The notes below the pieces were generated by a model that saw nothing but the letters and a program-made list of their open reading frames with translations, made no database searches and was not told where the DNA came from. The translations under genes and the position numbers were made by a program. From Bhargavaea ginsengi (GTDB lineage: Bacteria > Bacillota > Bacilli > Bacillales_A > Planococcaceae): a DNA stretch of 64,000 nucleotides. Location: contig NZ_FNZF01000001.1 of assembly GCF_900109165.1 (NCBI RefSeq), forward strand, positions 425,376 to 489,375, given 5' to 3'. Below, in pieces: positions 52,954-61,461 of this stretch (the first letter of the stretch is position 1; every line of letters begins with the position of its first letter).

Positions 52954-54411
52954 GTGGATCTGTTATTGGAAAAAATCGTAGGGTGGCTCTGGGGGCTGCC
53001 GCTCATCTTCACGGTCCTGTTCGTTGCGCTGTATTTCACTATCGGAAGCAAGGTTTATCAGCTACTTCATCTGCCGCATATTTTCAAGGCGACATTCGGC
53101 AAAGTGTTTTCTAAAGAAGAACGGGAGCGTTCAAAAAATGAAAAAGGCATTCTCACGCCATTCCAGGCAGTCAGCACGGCAATCGGCGGCAGTGTGGGCG
53201 TGGGCAACATCGGTGGAGTCGCGACTGCGATTGCGGTCGGCGGACCCGGTGCCGTCTTCTGGATGTGGCTTACGGCCATTTTCAGCATGATGACAAAGAT
53301 GGTCGAAGTCACGCTCGCCGTCCATTATAGAAGCACCGATGAGAAGGGAGACCCATACGGCGGACCGACCTATTACATGCAAAAAGGGCTCGGAGAAGAA
53401 AAGAACTTCAAGTTCTGGTGGATCCCCGCATTTCTCTTCGGCTTCGGGATCTTCTCGACTTTCTTCATTACGCTCCAGAACTATACGGTCGCCGAAGCAA
53501 TCGATTCTTCGTTCGGTTTCGGGCTGATCCCGTCGTCCATCATCTACGTAGTCGGAATTTACCTGATCATCCTCGGAGGCATCAAACGGGTCGGTGAAAC
53601 GGCCGCCAAGCTGATTCCGGCGATGTGCCTATTCTATCTGGTGGCAGGACTGTATATCATTTTTTCGAATGCAGGAGACATCTTCCCTGTCTTCGGCCTG
53701 ATCTTTGGCAGTGCATTCACCGGCATGGCTGCGGTCGGCGGATTTACCGGGGCAGCTGTGGCGCAGGTCATCCAGATGGGCGTTGCCCGCGCAGTCTACT
53801 CCAACGAAGCCGGCTGGGGAACGTCTCCGATGATCCACTCCACCGCCAAGACCGACCATCCGGTCAAACAGGGCATGTGGGGCGCTGCAGAAGTCTTTAT
53901 CGATACGATTGTTATCTGTACAGTCACTGCACTGACCATCATCATCACCGGATTGTGGTCGAGCGGCCTGGACGGCGCATCGCTCACTCTTGCAGCTTTT
54001 GAAGAGGGCATCGGTGAAGTTGGCCGCTACGTCATCACGATATCCGTTTTCCTATTCGGCCTTACGACGACCAGCGGCTGGTACACATACTATGAAATCC
54101 TGTTGAGACAAGTTTTCGGAAAGCCTGAGCAGGCATCGCTGAAAAATAAAGTCCTGAAGTTTTTCCAGCTCCTCTATCCGCTTCCCGGACTCTTGCTCGT
54201 CATCTATGCGGTATACTACGAGCTTCCGGGCAAATACGTCTGGTACTTCGCCGACATCACGACTGCCATCCCGACATTCATCAACCTGGTTGTCCTTCTG
54301 TTCCTGAGCAAACGTTTCTTCGAACTTCTCCGGGACTACAAAGCCCGCGAGCTTGGAGTGGGCATCCCGGATCCAAATTTCAAAGCATTTTACGAAGACC
54401 GGAAAAAGTGA
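52954..54411 (+). CDS. AGCS-family alanine/glycine:cation symporter
   Basis: The 485-residue protein has ten to eleven hydrophobic helices and the family signatures AIGGSVGVGNIGGVATAIAV and YSNEAGWGTSPMIHSTAKTD. It imports alanine or glycine with sodium or protons, like AlsT. GTG 52954 has AGGAGG 7 nt upstream; the GTG at 52948 touches that site. It is a single gene between terminators. No riboswitch is visible in the 110-nt leader. Confidence 0.9.
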   Translation: MDLLLEKIVGWLWGLPLIFTVLFVALYFTIGSKVYQLLHLPHIFKATFGKVFSKEERERSKNEKGILTPFQAVSTAIGGSVGVGNIGGVATAIAVGGPGAVFWMWLTAIFSMMTKMVEVTLAVHYRSTDEKGDPYGGPTYYMQKGLGEEKNFKFWWIPAFLFGFGIFSTFFITLQNYTVAEAIDSSFGFGLIPSSIIYVVGIYLIILGGIKRVGETAAKLIPAMCLFYLVAGLYIIFSNAGDIFPVFGLIFGSAFTGMAAVGGFTGAAVAQVIQMGVARAVYSNEAGWGTSPMIHSTAKTDHPVKQGMWGAAEVFIDTIVICTVTALTIIITGLWSSGLDGASLTLAAFEEGIGEVGRYVITISVFLFGLTTTSGWYTYYEILLRQVFGKPEQASLKNKVLKFFQLLYPLPGLLLVIYAVYYELPGKYVWYFADITTAIPTFINLVVLLFLSKRFFELLRDYKARELGVGIPDPNFKAFYEDRKK

Positions 54412-54436
54412 TTCCCTCTTCCCTGCCGTCGTGACC

Positions 54437-54461
54437 GTTTATTTGGATTCCCCCAGGGAAT
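54437..54461 (+). promoter_or_regulatory. sigma-B-like promoter
   Basis: GTTTAT at 54437-54442 and GGGAAT at 54456-54461 are spaced by 13 nt, 36 nt before the start of the stress protein gene. Confidence 0.6.
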
Positions 54462-54497
54462 AGTAAAGGGAGAATTTCAAACACGGGAGGGAACCTG

Positions 54498-54911
54498 ATG
54501 GACACAAAAGCAACTGCACAGAAAATACTTGATGAAAGCATGGTCGGCACAATGGCAACCGTCCAAGGCGGCAAGCCGTTTACCCGATACATGACATTTT
54601 TCAATGATGGCTTCACCTTGTACACGGCCACCTCGAAACAGACTGATAAGGTCGATGAACTTGAGGCCAATCCTCACACCCATATCCTGATTGGTTACGA
54701 AGGCGAGGGCTTTGGTGACGATTACCTGGAAATCATGGGAACTGCCGAGGTCACGGATGACGAAGGCCTGATCGACAAGGTTTGGAATGATGCGATGGAA
54801 AGCTATTTCGAAGGACCTGATGATCCTAATCTTGTGATCCTGAAAGTACAACCTGATGCGATGCGTGTCATGAACAAAAAAGGACAGCCTCCGCATGACG
54901 TATCGTTTTAA
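54498..54911 (+). CDS. pyridoxamine 5'-phosphate oxidase-like general stress protein
   Basis: The 137-residue protein has the split-barrel flavin fold of general stress protein 26 types (SMVGTMATVQGGKPFTRYMT, LYTATSKQTDKVDELEANP). It probably binds FMN or a related cofactor; catalysis is not established for the family. ATG 54498 follows GGGAGGG. A sigma-B-like promoter just upstream supports stress induction. It is a single gene with its own terminator. Confidence 0.85.
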   Translation: MDTKATAQKILDESMVGTMATVQGGKPFTRYMTFFNDGFTLYTATSKQTDKVDELEANPHTHILIGYEGEGFGDDYLEIMGTAEVTDDEGLIDKVWNDAMESYFEGPDDPNLVILKVQPDAMRVMNKKGQPPHDVSF

Positions 54912-54921
54912 GGAAAACTTC

Positions 54922-54957
54922 AGCCCTTCCGGTTATTCTCCGCCGGAAGGGCTTTTT
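54922..54957 (+). terminator. terminator of the stress protein gene
   Basis: AGCCCTTCCGG and its complement form an 11-bp stem with a 10-nt loop, followed by TTTT. Confidence 0.88.
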
Positions 54958-54971
54958 AGAATGTTCAGGAT

Positions 54972-54997
54972 GTCTCAGGCCAACTGTCACGGGGTAT
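54972..54997 (+). promoter_or_regulatory. possible sigma-B-like promoter of the GTPase gene
   Basis: GTCTCA at 54972-54977 and GGGTAT at 54992-54997 are spaced by 14 nt. The -10 is perfect but the -35 matches only 4 of 6 positions. Confidence 0.35.
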
Positions 54998-55044
54998 AGT
55001 TGAATAATTAATGCCGGGCGGTCCCCAGAAAAGGAGAGAATGGT

Positions 55045-56373
55045 GTGAATCCCAAATTCGAGGAAATGCAAAAGCGTCTGAGCCATATCGGAAACTTGAA
55101 CAACTACATAGAACAACTCATTGACAAGGTGCCGGGAAACCTGATCTCGCAAAAACAGCGGCGTAAACTGATCGATGCCATTACGGACGACGAGGATCTG
55201 AACGCCCTTCTGGAAGGCCTCAAAAACCCACGCCCTCCCCGATTCGTTCTCGTCGGACGGACCGGCGTCGGTAAGAGCAGCCTGATCAATGCAATGAGCG
55301 GAAAATACCTTGCCGAAGTCAGTGACGTGGAGATTGGCACGAAAAAAGCCAGGAGGTTCACCTACGAGTCTGAAGGACAGGTTTACTTTGAAGTCATCGA
55401 CACGCGCGGCATCGGAGAATCGGAGACCTTTGATACAAAAGCGGAAGATGAACTTGCAGGGGTGATCCGTGAGTTCAGGCCGGACGCGCTCCTCTTTCTT
55501 CAGAAAGCGACGGAGCGGGCACATATCGATAAAGATGTCCTCATCACCAAGCAGCTCATGGAAAAAACGGGCGGCGAACTGCCGCTGATCGCGATCCTCA
55601 CGCATATCGACGAATTGAACCCTTCCCGCATTAAGGAACCTGACCTGTACCCGAAAGACAAGATCGATCTGATCGCAGAAAAAACCGGACAGCTGGAACG
55701 CATCTTCATGCAGTACGGGCTGGATGCAACTGCGATTCTCCCGGTCTCCTCTTACATCGAATGGAGCCGGGATCCCGACAACGTCCCGGATGGCGAGCAT
55801 GACCATCCCGAAATCGCTTTTGACGGCCGGAAAGGCATTGAGGAACTTCTGGATTTTTTGGAGGAAAGCCTGGATGTCCGGGCAGCCATCCATCTTGGGC
55901 TGACGGTCCGGCTGAACCGGGTGGCGACCAGGATAGCTGAGCGCTTTATCCGGATCTTTTCCGCGCTCAGCGCGACCGTAGCCCTGAGCCCGATCATCGC
56001 GTCGGACATCGCCGTACTCCTCACCCTTCAGTCGATGCTCATGATGATCATCGCCTACCTGTCCGGCAGGGAACTGGAATTCAAGACAGCGAGGGATTTG
56101 CTGATCTCACTTGGCGGCATCGGTGCAACTGGCTTTACATTGCGAATGGTCGCCCAGCAGGGAAGCAAGTTTGCGAATCTTGTATTCCCTGGAGCCGGCT
56201 CGGCGCTCAGTGCCTCCATTGCCAGCGGTGGCACCTATGCCATCGGCAAAGCCGCCACCGCCTATTATTTGAGAGGTGTTCCCGAAAATGAACTCCAGCA
56301 GGTTGTCAAAGAGGCCCAGAAAGAGTTCGAGGAAGAACAGAAAAGTGAAAGCAAAACAAATCCGTTAGAGTGA
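55045..56373 (+). CDS. GTPase with C-terminal membrane region
   Basis: The 442-residue protein has an Era-like GTPase domain: G1 GRTGVGKSS (71-79), G3 DTRG (119-122) and G4 THID near 186. It is preceded by about 65 helical residues. Its C-terminal 150 residues contain two or three hydrophobic helices (around LSATVALSPIIASDIAVLLT), like the DUF697 group. It should be a membrane-associated GTPase of unknown function. The GTG start has AAAGGAG 9 nt upstream. Confidence 0.82.
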   Translation: MNPKFEEMQKRLSHIGNLNNYIEQLIDKVPGNLISQKQRRKLIDAITDDEDLNALLEGLKNPRPPRFVLVGRTGVGKSSLINAMSGKYLAEVSDVEIGTKKARRFTYESEGQVYFEVIDTRGIGESETFDTKAEDELAGVIREFRPDALLFLQKATERAHIDKDVLITKQLMEKTGGELPLIAILTHIDELNPSRIKEPDLYPKDKIDLIAEKTGQLERIFMQYGLDATAILPVSSYIEWSRDPDNVPDGEHDHPEIAFDGRKGIEELLDFLEESLDVRAAIHLGLTVRLNRVATRIAERFIRIFSALSATVALSPIIASDIAVLLTLQSMLMMIIAYLSGRELEFKTARDLLISLGGIGATGFTLRMVAQQGSKFANLVFPGAGSALSASIASGGTYAIGKAATAYYLRGVPENELQQVVKEAQKEFEEEQKSESKTNPLE

Positions 56374-56431
56374 ATGAATATACACCCTTATGCAACGGAT
56401 AATGTGCAAAGTAAGTACCCGCACATTGAAA

Positions 56432-56467
56432 AAGACGGCTGCCCCAAATGCGGGTTGCAGCCGTCTT
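56432..56467. terminator. bidirectional terminator
   Basis: AAGACGGCTGC and its complement form an 11-bp stem. The minus-strand side has a good T tract (TTTTTC). It overlaps the stop codon of the leftward gene. Confidence 0.85.
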
Positions 56468-57122
56468 ATTTCTTTTTGCCCATTTGACGGACCGGATACA
56501 TGAGGAGATCACCGGCAAGCTCTGCGGCTCTGGACCAGAGAGCCCCTTTTCCTTCCACGAGGCGGCGAACCGTCATCTCCGCCTGTTGCTGGCGTTCCTG
56601 CAGTTTCAGCAGGGTATCAAAGCCGCTCCGGACAAGCCCTCTCAGCCTTTCCTGCATGCACTCGGCGACTTCCGGAAAGAATTCGCTGAAGTGATCTTCC
56701 CCGATCCACTTTTGTGCCTGCGCCGCTTTGTCGATTTCCTGCTTATAGTACACGGACTGCGACTCCATCAAGTAATACAGGTCAAGTGCATCATGGATCC
56801 GGCTTAGCTTGCCGTAGCCGATATTTTTGGCCCTGTACAGCTTCACTGCCTCGCGCACGTCTTCACCGCGGCTGTGGCGCCGGGGCTTGTCCTGATGAAG
56901 CACAGCGTAGCCGGAGTCGGGAAGGGCCGGATACCAGCGCCGGAACTTTTCCTCAAACTCCACCAGCACTGCCGCCATCTCTCTGCGTGCTTCTTTTTCA
57001 TATTGCCCTTTCGGATAATAATAGTCCAAAAGCTCCGCACGTTTCTTCCGCCTAGCGAGCCAACCGCCTGCCTCCGGCCAATCCGGATACGGTCCCGCCG
57101 GGCGCTTGTCCCTTTCTTCCAT
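56466..57122 (-). CDS. uncharacterised helical basic protein
   Basis: I do not recognise a family. The 218-residue protein is soluble, highly charged and predicted helical. It has a long region rich in Glu, Arg and Gln (LLKLQERQQQAEMTVRRLVE) and a Lys-rich end. The start follows GGGGGAG. The only motif-like feature is a Pro/Trp-rich head (PAGPYPDWPEAGGW). It may be a DNA- or membrane-associated structural protein, but this is a guess from composition. Confidence 0.65.
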   Translation of the reverse strand: MEERDKRPAGPYPDWPEAGGWLARRKKRAELLDYYYPKGQYEKEARREMAAVLVEFEEKFRRWYPALPDSGYAVLHQDKPRRHSRGEDVREAVKLYRAKNIGYGKLSRIHDALDLYYLMESQSVYYKQEIDKAAQAQKWIGEDHFSEFFPEVAECMQERLRGLVRSGFDTLLKLQERQQQAEMTVRRLVEGKGALWSRAAELAGDLLMYPVRQMGKKK

Positions 57123-57206
57123 GATGCACTCCCCCTTTCATGAAGTCCTTTTCTCTCATTATACGGCTTTTTCCGCATATCTTCATCTTTTGGAGCCATA
57201 GGAAAA

Positions 57207-57227
57207 GCCTCCGCGGGCAGCGGAGGC
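57207..57227 (-). terminator. terminator of the cupin gene
   Basis: GCCTCCGC and GCGGAGGC form an 8-bp stem with a 5-nt loop, followed on the minus strand by TTTTCC. Confidence 0.8.
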
Positions 57228-57238
57228 CTGGCATTTGA

Positions 57239-57760
57239 TCATTTGATCCACTTGTGGCGCATCGGACTCTGGTCGTCTTCTCCGTATACCGGATCCTGTC
57301 CGGGGATACCGGCATTGCCGATCGTATTTTTCGCCTGCGCTGCCTTGGCCGGATCGCGCTCCATCAGATTCGGTTCCGCCCCTTCGGGATAGGCGCCGAC
57401 CACTTCGAAGTCATCCGACGATTCCACTTTCATATGTCCCGTGCCGGCGGGCAGCAAAATCACATCTCCCGGTTTGACCTCGAGCCTCTGTCCGGAATCC
57501 CCTCCCGCCAGGATCGTCCCGGTTCCGCGTCGTACACCCAGCACTTCGTGTGTATTGGAGTGATAGTGCAGATAATCATAAACATCCCCAGACCAGCTGT
57601 TTGTCCAACCATGGCTGTTGAATGCCGCTTCGATCTCTTCGGGGCTGCGCCCGCCGTCTTCCCCGTCAAATGCATTCTGGTAGAAAATGACCGGAAGCGC
57701 CGGGTTATTCGGAATCTGTCCGTCTTCTTTCAGGAAAAACGATTGTACTTGAATATCCAT
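57239..57760 (-). CDS. yjlB: cupin-domain protein (YjlB-like)
   Basis: The 173-residue protein is a cupin with HYHSNTHEVLGVRRGTGT as the first metal-binding strand region and GDVILLPAGTGHMK as the second. It resembles YjlB. The chosen ATG at 57760 is 10 nt after GAAAGGAC. It may bind a metal and act on a small molecule, but the reaction is unknown. A sigma-B-like promoter on the minus strand lies about 50 nt upstream, making it a likely stress gene. Confidence 0.82.
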   Translation of the reverse strand: MDIQVQSFFLKEDGQIPNNPALPVIFYQNAFDGEDGGRSPEEIEAAFNSHGWTNSWSGDVYDYLHYHSNTHEVLGVRRGTGTILAGGDSGQRLEVKPGDVILLPAGTGHMKVESSDDFEVVGAYPEGAEPNLMERDPAKAAQAKNTIGNAGIPGQDPVYGEDDQSPMRHKWIK

Positions 57761-57807
57761 CTGATCCGTCCTTTCTTCCATTCTTCCATAGTTGCTCTAT
57801 TTATCAT

Positions 57808-57832
57808 TTACCCGTCTGCCGTTTCGCTAACC
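57808..57832 (-). promoter_or_regulatory. sigma-B-like promoter of the cupin gene
   Basis: On the minus strand GGTTAG (57832-57827) and GGGTAA (57813-57808) are spaced by 13 nt. The -35 is imperfect. Confidence 0.45.
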
Positions 57833-57937
57833 GTTTCCTTTTTCCGTACTGCCAAATTTCAATTTCAAAATACCTCCGGGGCATTTAAATAGGTCTTTTC
57901 TCACTTAATAACGTTGCTTTCTGACAAAGAGATGCGC

Positions 57938-57974
57938 CAAAATCCAATTTTGCCACCTTCAAAATCGGATTTTG
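57938..57974. promoter_or_regulatory. twin 15-bp palindromes upstream of the sigma factor gene
   Basis: CAAAATCCAATTTTG (57938-57952) and CAAAATCGGATTTTG (57960-57974) are near-identical palindromes with centres exactly 22 bp apart, two helical turns. A TTGACA follows at 57980. They look like a paired operator for a dimeric regulator. Neither gene beside them encodes a typical regulator of this kind, so the binder is unknown. The rest of the 319-bp gap holds only the promoter of the cupin gene. Confidence 0.55.
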
Positions 57975-58079
57975 AGCATTTGACAATCACATTATCGGTT
58001 TCGACCGCCGCCCACAGGTTTTATAGGCTGAATGTACCCGGGAAAACGTTGCGCCGTGCACGGCCGGAAAGGCCGACCG

Positions 58080-58607
58080 ATGAAGCCGAACACAGAAGAC
58101 CTCATTATGCAATATGAACCGATGATTTCCGCCATGCTACGCCAGCTCAACATTCGCCGCGATCATGACAATTTCCGTCAGGCGGCGCGCCTTGCGCTTT
58201 GCCAGGCATGCTCAAGATACGACAGCAACCGTGGCCATTTCGCTCCCTTTGCATACCGGACGATCCGCGGAGCGATGCTGGATGAATTGAAAAAAGAAAG
58301 CCGTCACGCGGATGCGGGTTCAGCCGTCGGTCCCGAAGTGCTAGAGGCATTGGTGGGACGGCATGGGCCCCATGCAGATGCGCCGCTCCCCGACGACAGG
58401 CTCCCGCTGCTGCGTGAGGCCTTGGCACGGTTGCCCGAAGAGGACCGGCTCCTGCTCACCAGACTCTTTGCGGAGCGCATGCCCTACGCTGAATGCGCAC
58501 GGATTGCAGGAATCTCCATTCCCGGCATCAAAAAGCGGCGTGAACGCATTTTGGCAAGACTCAGGAATCAGATCACTGCGATGATCGAAGAGGAAGCTTC
58601 TGTTTAG
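58080..58607 (+). CDS. small sigma-70-family sigma factor
   Basis: The 175-residue protein has a region 2 like that of sigma-70 factors (about residues 12-80, LALCQACSRYDSNRGHFAPF) and a region 4 helix-turn-helix at the end (about 110-165, EEDRLLLTRLFAERMPYAEC). It lacks regions 1 and 3, as in ECF-like or phage-like factors. ATG 58080 has GGAAAGG 8 nt upstream; the frame from 58032 lacks one. No anti-sigma gene is adjacent, which is unusual. The regulon is unknown. Confidence 0.82.
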   Translation: MKPNTEDLIMQYEPMISAMLRQLNIRRDHDNFRQAARLALCQACSRYDSNRGHFAPFAYRTIRGAMLDELKKESRHADAGSAVGPEVLEALVGRHGPHADAPLPDDRLPLLREALARLPEEDRLLLTRLFAERMPYAECARIAGISIPGIKKRRERILARLRNQITAMIEEEASV

Positions 58608-58626
58608 CCGGATGTCCCGCGGGTAA
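58602..58626 (+). promoter_or_regulatory. sigma-B-like promoter of yflT
   Basis: GTTTAG at 58602-58607 and GGGTAA at 58621-58626 are spaced by 13 nt. The -35 overlaps the stop codon of the sigma factor gene. The driven gene is a YflT homologue, a known sigma-B target in B. subtilis. Confidence 0.7.
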
Positions 58627-58666
58627 AGATAACCGTAAATGATAAGAATTCCAGGAGGGATTGCAA

Positions 58667-58999
58667 ATGGCAAAAGTGATCACAGTTGAAAACGGCCTGC
58701 AGGCACGCGAAGAAATCAATAAGCTCGTCACACAGGGATACGACAAGGAACACATTTATCTGTTCGCACACTCTGATGACCGGGAAAAAGACATCGCGGA
58801 AGCCCTCGATATAGAAACAGCAGGCATGAGCGATACCGGCTTCTTCAAAGGAATGAAGAATCTCGTCGCAAAGCGCGGCGATGAACTCCGCTCCGAATTC
58901 CAAGGTGTCGGGCTGTCCCAACAGGAAGCAGACGAGTACGAGAAGGTGCTGGATGAAGGTCGCCTTGTCCTCGTTGCCCAGGACGCAACGGACAAATAA
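58667..58999 (+). CDS. yflT: general stress protein YflT (GSP17M-like)
   Basis: The 110-residue protein follows the YflT pattern: ITVENGLQAREEINKLVTQG, the central HIYLFAHSDDREKDIAEAL, and an acidic helical tail (SQQEADEYEKVLDEGRLVLV). It is a small cytoplasmic general stress protein with no known enzyme activity. ATG 58667 follows AGGAGGG. The sigma-B-like promoter upstream supports stress control. A terminator follows. Confidence 0.88.
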   Translation: MAKVITVENGLQAREEINKLVTQGYDKEHIYLFAHSDDREKDIAEALDIETAGMSDTGFFKGMKNLVAKRGDELRSEFQGVGLSQQEADEYEKVLDEGRLVLVAQDATDK

Positions 59000-59003
59000 G
59001 CAA

Positions 59004-59039
59004 GCTGAAACGCCGTCCGATCCGGGCGGCGTTTTCAGC
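59004..59039 (+). terminator. terminator of yflT
   Basis: GCTGAAACGCCG and CGGCGTTTTCAGC form a 12-bp stem with one bulge and a loop of about 11 nt. The T tract is inside the stem, so strength is uncertain. Confidence 0.65.
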
Positions 59040-59102
59040 ACTTATAAACGGATGTGCATAAACTGATGAAAAGCCGCACAAATGAAGAAAGGAGGAAGCA
59101 GC

Positions 59103-59738
59103 ATGGGCATTCATAGTTTTTTCACCAGTATGAACGACCTGGAACGGATCATCCGCGCACCCGGCAAATTCAAATTCGAAGAGCATAATGTTGCCGCACA
59201 TTCATGGAAAGTGGCGCAATATGCCATGTTTTTCGGCACGCTTGAAGAAATGCACGGGGCGGATGTTGACTGGAAGTCCCTTTATGAGAAAACGATCAAC
59301 CATGACTTCGCCGAAGTCTTTATTGGAGACATCAAGACGCCCGTCAAGCATTCCTCCCCCGAACTTAAACAGATGCTGGCCACAGTCGAGGAAAAGATGA
59401 TGGAAAAGTTCATCCTCAGGGAGATCCCGGAAGCGTTCCAGGAGGTCTTTTTCCATAGGATGAAAGAAGGCAAAGACGGCACCCTGGAGGGACGCCTTCT
59501 TGAGCTCGCCGACAAACTTGACCAGTTCTATGAAGCATACGCAGAACTCAAGCGGGGAAATACCGAGCCTGATTTTATCCAGATGTATGAAATCGCTCTG
59601 ACAAAGATCCTGGATATGCCGCTTGAACAGAGCGTTACCTATTTCCGAGATGTCATTCTTGAAGATGTCGTCAGTGAAAAGACAGCGGTCGACGTCAAAA
59701 GCCTCACCATGCGGATCCTGAATGACCAAAAAAATTAA
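59103..59738 (+). CDS. HD-domain hydrolase, YfbR-like 5'-nucleotidase family
   Basis: The 211-residue protein has an HD metal site spread over EHNVAAHSWKVAQYAMFFG and NHDFAEVFIGDIKTPVKH, with a conserved Asp later in ADKLDQFYEAYAELK. This matches YfbR-type dNMP 5'-nucleotidases and related HD hydrolases. It should remove phosphate from deoxynucleotides. ATG 59103 follows AAAGGAGG; the frame upstream starting at 59082 includes the ribosome site. It is a single gene. Confidence 0.85.
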   Translation: MGIHSFFTSMNDLERIIRAPGKFKFEEHNVAAHSWKVAQYAMFFGTLEEMHGADVDWKSLYEKTINHDFAEVFIGDIKTPVKHSSPELKQMLATVEEKMMEKFILREIPEAFQEVFFHRMKEGKDGTLEGRLLELADKLDQFYEAYAELKRGNTEPDFIQMYEIALTKILDMPLEQSVTYFRDVILEDVVSEKTAVDVKSLTMRILNDQKN

Positions 59739-59802
59739 GCGCCAAAAATGTGAATGTTGTTTGAACTATTGCTATTAAATGCCATAATCCGAAAATTCGG
59801 TA

Positions 59803-59831
59803 TTGAAAACGCTTGAGGTACTGTGTATAAT
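59803..59831 (+). promoter_or_regulatory. sigma-A promoter of gdhA with overlapping cre-like site
   Basis: TTGAAA (59803-59808) and TATAAT (59826-59831) are spaced by 17 nt, about 104 nt before the start codon. The -35 lies in TTGAAAACGCTTGAG, which matches the cre consensus except at the last two positions. CcpA control is possible but not secure. Confidence 0.65.
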
Positions 59832-59934
59832 TATGAAATCAGACTCATAGCATTTTCTGAGAAAACATAGACGGAAAAGAACAAGGAATCCAAGCCGGTT
59901 CCTTTTTTCGGTTCCAGGAAAGGAATGATGCAAC

Positions 59935-61317
59935 ATGCAGATGGTCAGAGACGTTAAGGAAGAGGCACGGCGCAACGCAAACGATTATGTTCATCAGGTC
60001 TTCGAACTCGTCAAACGGCGCAATCCTGGACAGAAAGAATTCCTCCAGGCGGTCCGTGAGATTTTCGATTCTCTTCGCCCCGTCTTTGCACAGCACCCCG
60101 AGTACATCCGGGACGGCATTCTGGAGCGGATCGTCGAACCCGAACGGATCATTTCATTCCGGGTGACGTGGGAAGACGACAACGGGAAGGTCCATGTGAA
60201 CCGCGGTTACCGTGTCCAATACAACAGTACGCTTGGACCGTATAAGGGCGGGCTCCGCTTCCACCCTTCCGTCAATGACAGCATCATCAAATTCCTGGGC
60301 TTCGAGCAGATTTTCAAAAACGCGCTGACAGGTCTTCCGATCGGAGGCGGCAAAGGCGGCGCCGATTTCGATCCAAAAGGCAAGACAGACCGCGAAATTA
60401 TGCGCTTCTGCCAGAGCTTCATCACCGAACTGAGCAAACATGTCGGTCCGGATACGGACGTCCCTGCGGGCGACATCGGTGTCGGCAAGCGTGAGATCGG
60501 CTACATGTTCGGCCACTACAAGCGACTGCGCAACGCTTACGAAGCAGGCGTCTTTACCGGGAAGGATCCCGAAAGCGGCGGCAGCCTCGGTCGGAAGGAA
60601 GCGACAGGCTACGGCCTTGTCTATTTCACAGATGAGATGCTCAAGCACCATGGGCTGAACCTTAAGGACAGGACCACTATCGTATCCGGATCCGGCAACG
60701 TATCGATCTATGCGATGGAAAAAGCAATCGAATACGGCGCAAAAGTCATTGCCTGCAGCGATTCAAACGGCTATATATATGACCCTGCCGGGATCAATCT
60801 CGACACCGTCAAGCAACTGAAGGAGGTCGAGCGCCGCCGGATCAAGGATTACGTCATGTTCCACCCGGATGCGACCTACACGGAAGGCTGCGCGGACATC
60901 TGGTCAATCCCGTGTGAAATTGCACTTCCTTGTGCCACACAAAATGAACTCGATGAAGCGTCTGCTGCTAGACTCATTGAAAACGGCCTGATTGCAATTG
61001 CTGAAGGTGCGAATATGCCATGCGACCAGGAAGCGATCGACATGTTTATCGAGAACGGCATCCACTATGGCCCGGCCAAGGCAGCCAATGCCGGCGGCGT
61101 TGCAGTGTCCGCTATGGAAATGTCCCAGAACAGCATGCGCTATTCCTGGACAGCTGAAGAAGTCAATGAAAAGCTGCACCGCGTCATGAAAGACATTCAT
61201 AAAAACTGTGTAGAAACTGCAGAGCAGTATGGCTTCAAGAATAACCTGATGGTCGGCGCAAATATAGCCGGTTTCAGGAAAGTCGCGGATGCCATGGTAG
61301 TCCACGGCCTGCATTGA
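59935..61317 (+). CDS. gdhA: NADP-type glutamate dehydrogenase
   Basis: The 460-residue enzyme is of the hexameric GDH50 group. It carries the substrate lysines in GPYKGGLRFHPSVN and LPIGGGKGGADFDPKGK, the catalytic Asp in DVPAGDIGVG, and the cofactor region SGSGNVSIYAMEKA. It interconverts 2-oxoglutarate and glutamate and usually assimilates ammonia with NADPH. The ATG at 59935 has AGGAAAGG about 11 nt upstream, rather far. It is followed 144 nt later by proline dehydrogenase, which also feeds glutamate. Confidence 0.92.
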   Translation: MQMVRDVKEEARRNANDYVHQVFELVKRRNPGQKEFLQAVREIFDSLRPVFAQHPEYIRDGILERIVEPERIISFRVTWEDDNGKVHVNRGYRVQYNSTLGPYKGGLRFHPSVNDSIIKFLGFEQIFKNALTGLPIGGGKGGADFDPKGKTDREIMRFCQSFITELSKHVGPDTDVPAGDIGVGKREIGYMFGHYKRLRNAYEAGVFTGKDPESGGSLGRKEATGYGLVYFTDEMLKHHGLNLKDRTTIVSGSGNVSIYAMEKAIEYGAKVIACSDSNGYIYDPAGINLDTVKQLKEVERRRIKDYVMFHPDATYTEGCADIWSIPCEIALPCATQNELDEASAARLIENGLIAIAEGANMPCDQEAIDMFIENGIHYGPAKAANAGGVAVSAMEMSQNSMRYSWTAEEVNEKLHRVMKDIHKNCVETAEQYGFKNNLMVGANIAGFRKVADAMVVHGLH

Positions 61318-61338
61318 TGCAAATATTTTTTTCACCCC

Positions 61339-61365
61339 AACTCCCCTTTTTCGGGGAGTTTTTCT
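61339..61365 (+). terminator. terminator of gdhA
   Basis: AACTCCCC and GGGGAGTT form an 8-bp stem around TTTTTC, followed by TTTCTC. Confidence 0.85.
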
Positions 61366-61461
61366 CTTGGGGGCAAAAAATCCTCACATGAAAGCCCATA
61401 CAAGTCAAACTAGTGGTATAATAATTTCGAAAACGAATACATATGGCAAGGAGCCGTTGAT

